In this document: positions 13,789 to 17,154 of the stretch, one piece after another
Layout: the number at the start of each line of letters is the position of its first letter
Position numbering within the stretch: position 1 is the stretch's first letter
Source of the DNA: Deltaproteobacteria bacterium
Lineage (GTDB): Bacteria; Desulfobacterota_B; Binatia; UBA9968
DNA length: 17,154 bases
Assembly: GCA_005879255.1 (NCBI GenBank)
Contig: VBKY01000203.1
Span: 1 to 17,154, forward strand
Direction: 5' to 3'
Translations under genes and position numbers: made by a program
Notes under the pieces: generated by a model
What the model saw: only the letters and a program-made list of their open reading frames with translations
The model's database searches: none
What the model was told of the DNA's origin: nothing

Positions 13789-14398
13789 GCGCGTCGACGC
13801 TAGTCGCGCGGTTTCGAACTCAGAGTGGTATCCGAGTTACCAAGCTAAGAAAATGACGGCTTGGTCGTGGCTGAAATTGGTTGATCTGACCGCAATGGGC
13901 CGGTCCGAATTTTGGAGCGCCTCGTTACGGACAATCCAAACCGCCGATTTGTTCAATCGTCCAGTCCAAATGTTGCTGTAGCATAACGGATAGTTGTTGA
14001 CAGAATGAGCGGTCGCCAACCAAGAGACATCCCATATAGGGTTCGTACATCGGGCTTTTGTGGACTTAATATTATCGCTGCCGGAAGGATGACCCCTCAT
14101 CCCAGACCGTCTGCTTGCTTCTCTGCTTCATCGTTAGAGAACGGGCCAGGCGACTAGTCGGACAAAATGATTGGATGGCGCAACTGAACCTCGCGCTGCA
14201 CCATGTCGGGATTCCAAGAGATCAGTTTTTCGACGTCGACAACGAGTGACTAGCCTTCCTTTCAAACTCCGCGCCGCGCGCCCTTCGCCGCCAATCAAAT
14301 ATTTTGACTAGCTGCATCCTCTTCGAGGATTCCCGAGATCCGCTTCAATCCTCTCTGATCTTCTTGAACCGCAAGCTAATCGACTCTACATTTCGTGA
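13789..14398. other. Long intergenic region without recognised genes
   Basis: About 610 bases. No ribosome binding site plus start combination or recognised protein pattern was found. A plus-strand frame ending at 14248 contains WMAQLNLALHHVGIPRDQFF, and the opposite strand of the same stretch also reads as plausible peptide (VVDVEKLISWNPDMVQREVQ); neither can be assigned. The region may be decayed coding sequence. No clear promoter for the downstream DUF4010 gene was identified, although TTGACT occurs near 14311 without a matching -10. Confidence 0.45.
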
Positions 14399-15577
14399 AT
14401 GGAGCTGCTGCAACGACTCGGGCTGTCGCTCTTCATCGGCCTATTGATCGGTGCGGAGCGAGGATGGCAGGAACGTTCGGCTACGGAAGGAGAGCGGGTC
14501 GCGGGGATCCGTACCTTCGGGTTCCTCGGTCTACTGGGCGGTCTGTGGGCGCTTCTCGCTCAAGAACTGGGAACGATTCTTCTTGGGTTCTCCTTTCTCG
14601 CCATTGCACTGGTGATGATCGTGGCCCACGTCCTGGATGTTCGCGTGGATCGGGATGTCGGAATCACAACCGTCATTGCGGCGTTACTAACCTTTGCGCT
14701 TGGAGCTACGGCTGTGCAAGGTCACGAAGCCGTGGCGGCCGGCGGAGCGGTGATCACCACACTCATTTTGAGTCTCAAATCCTTTCTCCACGGATGGCTA
14801 AAGAAGCTGGAGGAAACCGAACTCTTTGCAGCGCTCAAGCTCTTGCTGATGTCGGTTGTGATCTTACCTTGGTTGCCGGATCGCGGCTACGGTCCCTGGA
14901 ATGCGCTTAATCCCTACGACATCTGGTTGTTTGTCGTCTTGGTTGCCACCATCTCGTTTGCCGGATACTTAGCTATGAAGCTTGCCGGAGCGACGCGAGG
15001 AATCCTGTTGACGGGTCTGCTCGGCGGCATGGTTTCCTCGACGGCGGTCACGCTGAGTTTCGCGCGGTTATCTGGGACAGAGAACATTCGACCGCTCTTA
15101 TGTGCCGGCATCTTGCTGGCAGCGGCTGTCATGTTTCCTCGCATTCTCCTTGAGGTAGCTGTGGTAAATCCAAGACTTCTCATATCGCTCTCGCTACCTT
15201 TAGGGGTCATGACGCTGGTAACGCTCGGCGGCGCCGTTTGGTTTTTGCGTCATCATCGTCATGAGTCGGCAAACGCCGAACTCTCCATCCGCAACCCTGT
15301 AGAACTCCTGCCCGCATTCCAGTTCGGATTGTTCTTGACGCTTATTCTTTTGCTCAGTCACGCTTTAATTGCCTGGGTCGGAGAGGCCGGAATATACGCG
15401 TTAGCGGCCCTCTCCGGACTCGCCGACGTCGATGCGATCACCCTGTCGGTGTCCCGAATGGCTAAAGATGGACTGTCGCATCAGACCGCTGTCCACGCGA
15501 TTGTGCTGGCATCCATAGTGAACAGTGTAACTAAAGGTTTTCTCGCTCTGGTGTTGCCGGACGCGACATCGGATTGA
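14399..15577 (+). CDS. MgtC/SapB-like DUF4010 membrane protein
   Basis: A 392-residue polytopic membrane protein. The N-terminal ~130 residues match the MgtC/SapB domain: LGLSLFIGLLIGAERGWQER, then GIRTFGFLGLLGGL, then VDRDVGITTVIAALLTFALG. The remainder is the DUF4010 domain, with KSFLHGWLKKLEETELFAAL (127-146), LTGLLGGMVSSTAVTLSFAR (204-223) and GLADVDAITLSVSRMA (334-349). About ten hydrophobic segments are visible. MgtC-type domains are linked to Mg homeostasis and acid or phosphate stress in other bacteria, while DUF4010 fusions are of unknown function. The ATG at 14399 lacks a clear ribosome binding site, so the start is the least certain part. It faces the convergent threonine ammonia-lyase gene 78 bases away. 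Confidence 0.88.
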   Translation: MELLQRLGLSLFIGLLIGAERGWQERSATEGERVAGIRTFGFLGLLGGLWALLAQELGTILLGFSFLAIALVMIVAHVLDVRVDRDVGITTVIAALLTFALGATAVQGHEAVAAGGAVITTLILSLKSFLHGWLKKLEETELFAALKLLLMSVVILPWLPDRGYGPWNALNPYDIWLFVVLVATISFAGYLAMKLAGATRGILLTGLLGGMVSSTAVTLSFARLSGTENIRPLLCAGILLAAAVMFPRILLEVAVVNPRLLISLSLPLGVMTLVTLGGAVWFLRHHRHESANAELSIRNPVELLPAFQFGLFLTLILLLSHALIAWVGEAGIYALAALSGLADVDAITLSVSRMAKDGLSHQTAVHAIVLASIVNSVTKGFLALVLPDATSD

Positions 15578-15655
15578 AGATTCTTATGACGCTAATCGTA
15601 ACCGCGGTGCTCGGCGTGATAAGTATTGCCTGGAATTAGTTCGAGAACAAGAGTT

Positions 15656-16861
15656 TCATTCCTTTCTGGTTTTGAAATTTTCCGCTCGCAGTGCGCGGTG
15701 GATGCTCTCGATATGCTCGGCGCCGGTGGTTTCGAGGATCAATTCGACTTCGGTTTCACCGATGGCCATTTCGCCGAAGCCGCGGGTCTGGCTGATTTGC
15801 AAAATGTTCGCTCCCAATTCGGCGATCCGCTGTGAAAGCCGCGCCAAGCTGCCGGGCCGGTCCGAGATCACAACTGAGATTCGACTCAACCGTCCATCTT
15901 GAATGAGGCCTTTCTCAATAATTCGCGCGATTAAATTCATGTCGATGTTACCGCCGGAAACGATTAGACCGACGTTCTTGTTAGTGAGGGAAACTTTCTT
16001 GTTGATTATCGCAGCGAGCGGAGCGGCGGCGGCGCCTTCGGCAACGGTTTTTTCAATTTCGAGCAGCAAAAGGACGGCATTGGCAATCTCGCCTTCACTG
16101 ACTGTGACGATTTCATCCACATAGCGCTTGACCAGTTCGAACGGCGTCGCACCGACGGCGCGCACGGCGATGCCGTCGGCAATCGTCGTGGCGGGCGGTA
16201 CGCAAACCGGTTCACCTTTTTCCAAGGCAGCTTTCATAGCCGGGACCGCTTCGGCCTGGACCCCGATCACGCGGATCTTTGGATTGAGCGTTTTCAACGC
16301 CAGCGCGATGCCAGCGATGAGACCGCCGCCGCCGACGGGAACGATAACGGCATCTAAATCCGGATTTTGTTCGTAGAGCTCAAGACCAATAGTACCCTGG
16401 CCGGCGACGATCCACGGATCATCGAACGGCGAGACAAAAGTCAGTCCCGTCTCTTTGCTCAGGCGCAACGCCTCAGCGAGAGCTGAATCATAGTCGTTTC
16501 CGTGCAGAACGCTTTGGGCGCCATACTGGCGCACGCGCGTGACCTTGATGAGCGGAGCGACAGAGGGCATAACAATGGTTGCAGAGATGTTTAAACGCCG
16601 GCTGTGAAAGGCGACAGCCATGCCGTGGTTGCCGGCGCTGGCAGCGATCACGCCGCGCCGGGCTTCTTCGGGAGTAAGCGTCAGAAGCCGGTTGAGCGCG
16701 CCGCGTTCCTTAAACGAGCCGGTTATCTGCAAGTTTTCCAGTTTAAAAAAAATTCGATTGCCGGTGATTCGGCTGACGGTTTCGGAATAGGGGAACGGGG
16801 AAAAATAGATTTGCTCTTTGATCCGCTCGCGCGCTTGTTCTATATCGACGAAGGTGATCAC
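15656..16861 (-). CDS. ilvA: Threonine ammonia-lyase (threonine dehydratase) with C-terminal ACT domain
   Basis: A 401-residue PLP enzyme that deaminates threonine to 2-oxobutyrate, feeding isoleucine synthesis or threonine catabolism. LENLQITGSFKERGA (41-55) gives the PLP lysine Lys51. SAGNHG (75-80) contacts the substrate carboxylate, GGGGL (177-181) binds PLP phosphate, and SGGNID (302-307) closes the site. Residues ~326-398 form a single ACT domain (SRISVVISDRPGSLARLSQR onward). This short form with one ACT domain resembles the TdcB-like/short IlvA type rather than the ~510-aa enterobacterial IlvA with a double ACT-like regulatory region, so the symbol is approximate. The start is GTG at 16861 with little ribosome binding site. 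No other branched-chain genes adjoin it. Confidence 0.93.
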   Translation of the reverse strand: MITFVDIEQARERIKEQIYFSPFPYSETVSRITGNRIFFKLENLQITGSFKERGALNRLLTLTPEEARRGVIAASAGNHGMAVAFHSRRLNISATIVMPSVAPLIKVTRVRQYGAQSVLHGNDYDSALAEALRLSKETGLTFVSPFDDPWIVAGQGTIGLELYEQNPDLDAVIVPVGGGGLIAGIALALKTLNPKIRVIGVQAEAVPAMKAALEKGEPVCVPPATTIADGIAVRAVGATPFELVKRYVDEIVTVSEGEIANAVLLLLEIEKTVAEGAAAAPLAAIINKKVSLTNKNVGLIVSGGNIDMNLIARIIEKGLIQDGRLSRISVVISDRPGSLARLSQRIAELGANILQISQTRGFGEMAIGETEVELILETTGAEHIESIHRALRAENFKTRKE

Positions 16862-16912
16862 TCTAGAACGTTAAGGTAAAAACCCTGGCAGATGCAACAC
16901 GATTCGCGTAAA

Positions 16913-17074
16913 GTCTAGCAGGTTGCTGAAAAAAGGTTCGGAATGCTTCGAGAACCTCAGCATGAACGGAAATCCTCAATGATATCAAAATCCCTCCGTT
17001 CGTTCGATAAACTCAGGACGGGCTCTGAGCACCGTCGAAGGACTCCGACTGAGTTTTTCAGCGACCAGCTAGCC
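16913..17074. mobile_element. ~162-bp inverted-repeat element (MITE-like), copy 2
   Basis: The ends 16913-16934 and 17053-17074 are inverted repeats matching at 18 of 22 positions, centred on GGTTGCTGAAAAAA and its complement. The interior has an imperfect palindrome around CTCAGGACGGGCTCTGAG and a CCGTCGAAGGA motif similar to the CCGAAGGATCGAA motif inside the element at 6488-6652. It carries no credible gene. It lies upstream of ilvA (minus strand), within about 50 bases of its start codon, and could influence its expression. The remaining ~80 bases to the window edge hold nothing recognisable. Confidence 0.55.
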
Positions 17075-17154
17075 TTAGTTGACCTAAGAGACTGCGGCAA
17101 AGAAAGATTCGACGTTTGTTTGTGATGAGCGAATTCGACAGGCAGCGTGCGATA

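Noticed and set aside
14085..14248. Possible protein fragment ending WMAQLNLALHHVGIPRDQFF...
   Set aside because: No family recognised, no start signal, and the opposite strand reads equally well; recorded only as unassigned intergenic sequence.
1..17154. CRISPR arrays, tRNA/rRNA genes, transposases, phage or toxin-antitoxin and defence modules
   Set aside because: No regularly spaced repeats, cloverleaf-like segments or recognisable proteins of these classes were found on either strand by eye.

Overview
The window is bacterial chromosomal DNA of moderately high GC with dense, mostly housekeeping or stress-type genes on both strands. The gene mix includes an NMT1/TauA-like solute-binding protein tail, a GrdE-like glycine-reductase B-subunit homologue, tungstate transport, tandem universal stress proteins, an archaeal/anaerobe-type adenosine-specific kinase and a DUF4010 MgtC-like protein. 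Together with AGGAGG-type ribosome binding sites, this suggests an uncultivated lineage near the former Deltaproteobacteria, Binatota, Rokubacteria or NC10. That placement is inference from family distribution and is not proven here.

Layout. (1) 1-2420: the tail of an ABC solute-binding protein, a GrdE-like gene whose 5' end is visibly damaged, and a serine peptidase E. (2) 2514-5728: a dispersed hairpin repeat, then a tight plus-strand operon of a CBS-domain gene followed by tupA-tupB-tupC (tungstate ABC transporter). (3) 5729-7650: a gene-poor stretch holding a small HAD-like gene, two diverged copies of the same decayed coding fragment, a GNAT acetyltransferase C-terminal relic, a ~165-bp inverted-repeat element, a small hypothetical gene and a 50-aa membrane protein with a strong ribosome binding site. 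(4) 7651-9574: a small hypothetical gene and an RpoD-like sigma-70 factor without region 1.1, both on the minus strand. (5) 10039-11454: gap (GAPDH) and a two-CBS-domain gene in one translationally coupled minus-strand operon. (6) 12058-13788: a tandem UspA protein, a frameshifted and internally deleted UspA pseudogene, and an adenosine-specific kinase. (7) 14399-16861: a DUF4010/MgtC-like membrane protein and a convergent threonine ammonia-lyase with an ACT domain. (8) The right edge carries a second ~162-bp inverted-repeat element of the same architecture as the first.

How the genes fit together. The CBS-tupABC unit is the clearest functional module: high-affinity tungstate uptake with a possible nucleotide-sensing CBS partner. 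The gap-CBS pair, the UspA proteins and the adenosine kinase all bind or are expected to bind adenine nucleotides, which fits an energy or stress-sensing neighbourhood, but this is inferred from domain content only. I found no CRISPR array, tRNA, rRNA, transposase, phage module or defence system. The most interesting material is the decay and repeat structure (damaged GrdE-like start, paired inverted-repeat elements, duplicated relic, UspA pseudogene) and small genes that automatic callers tend to miss. I do not see convincing evidence of an undescribed multi-gene system.
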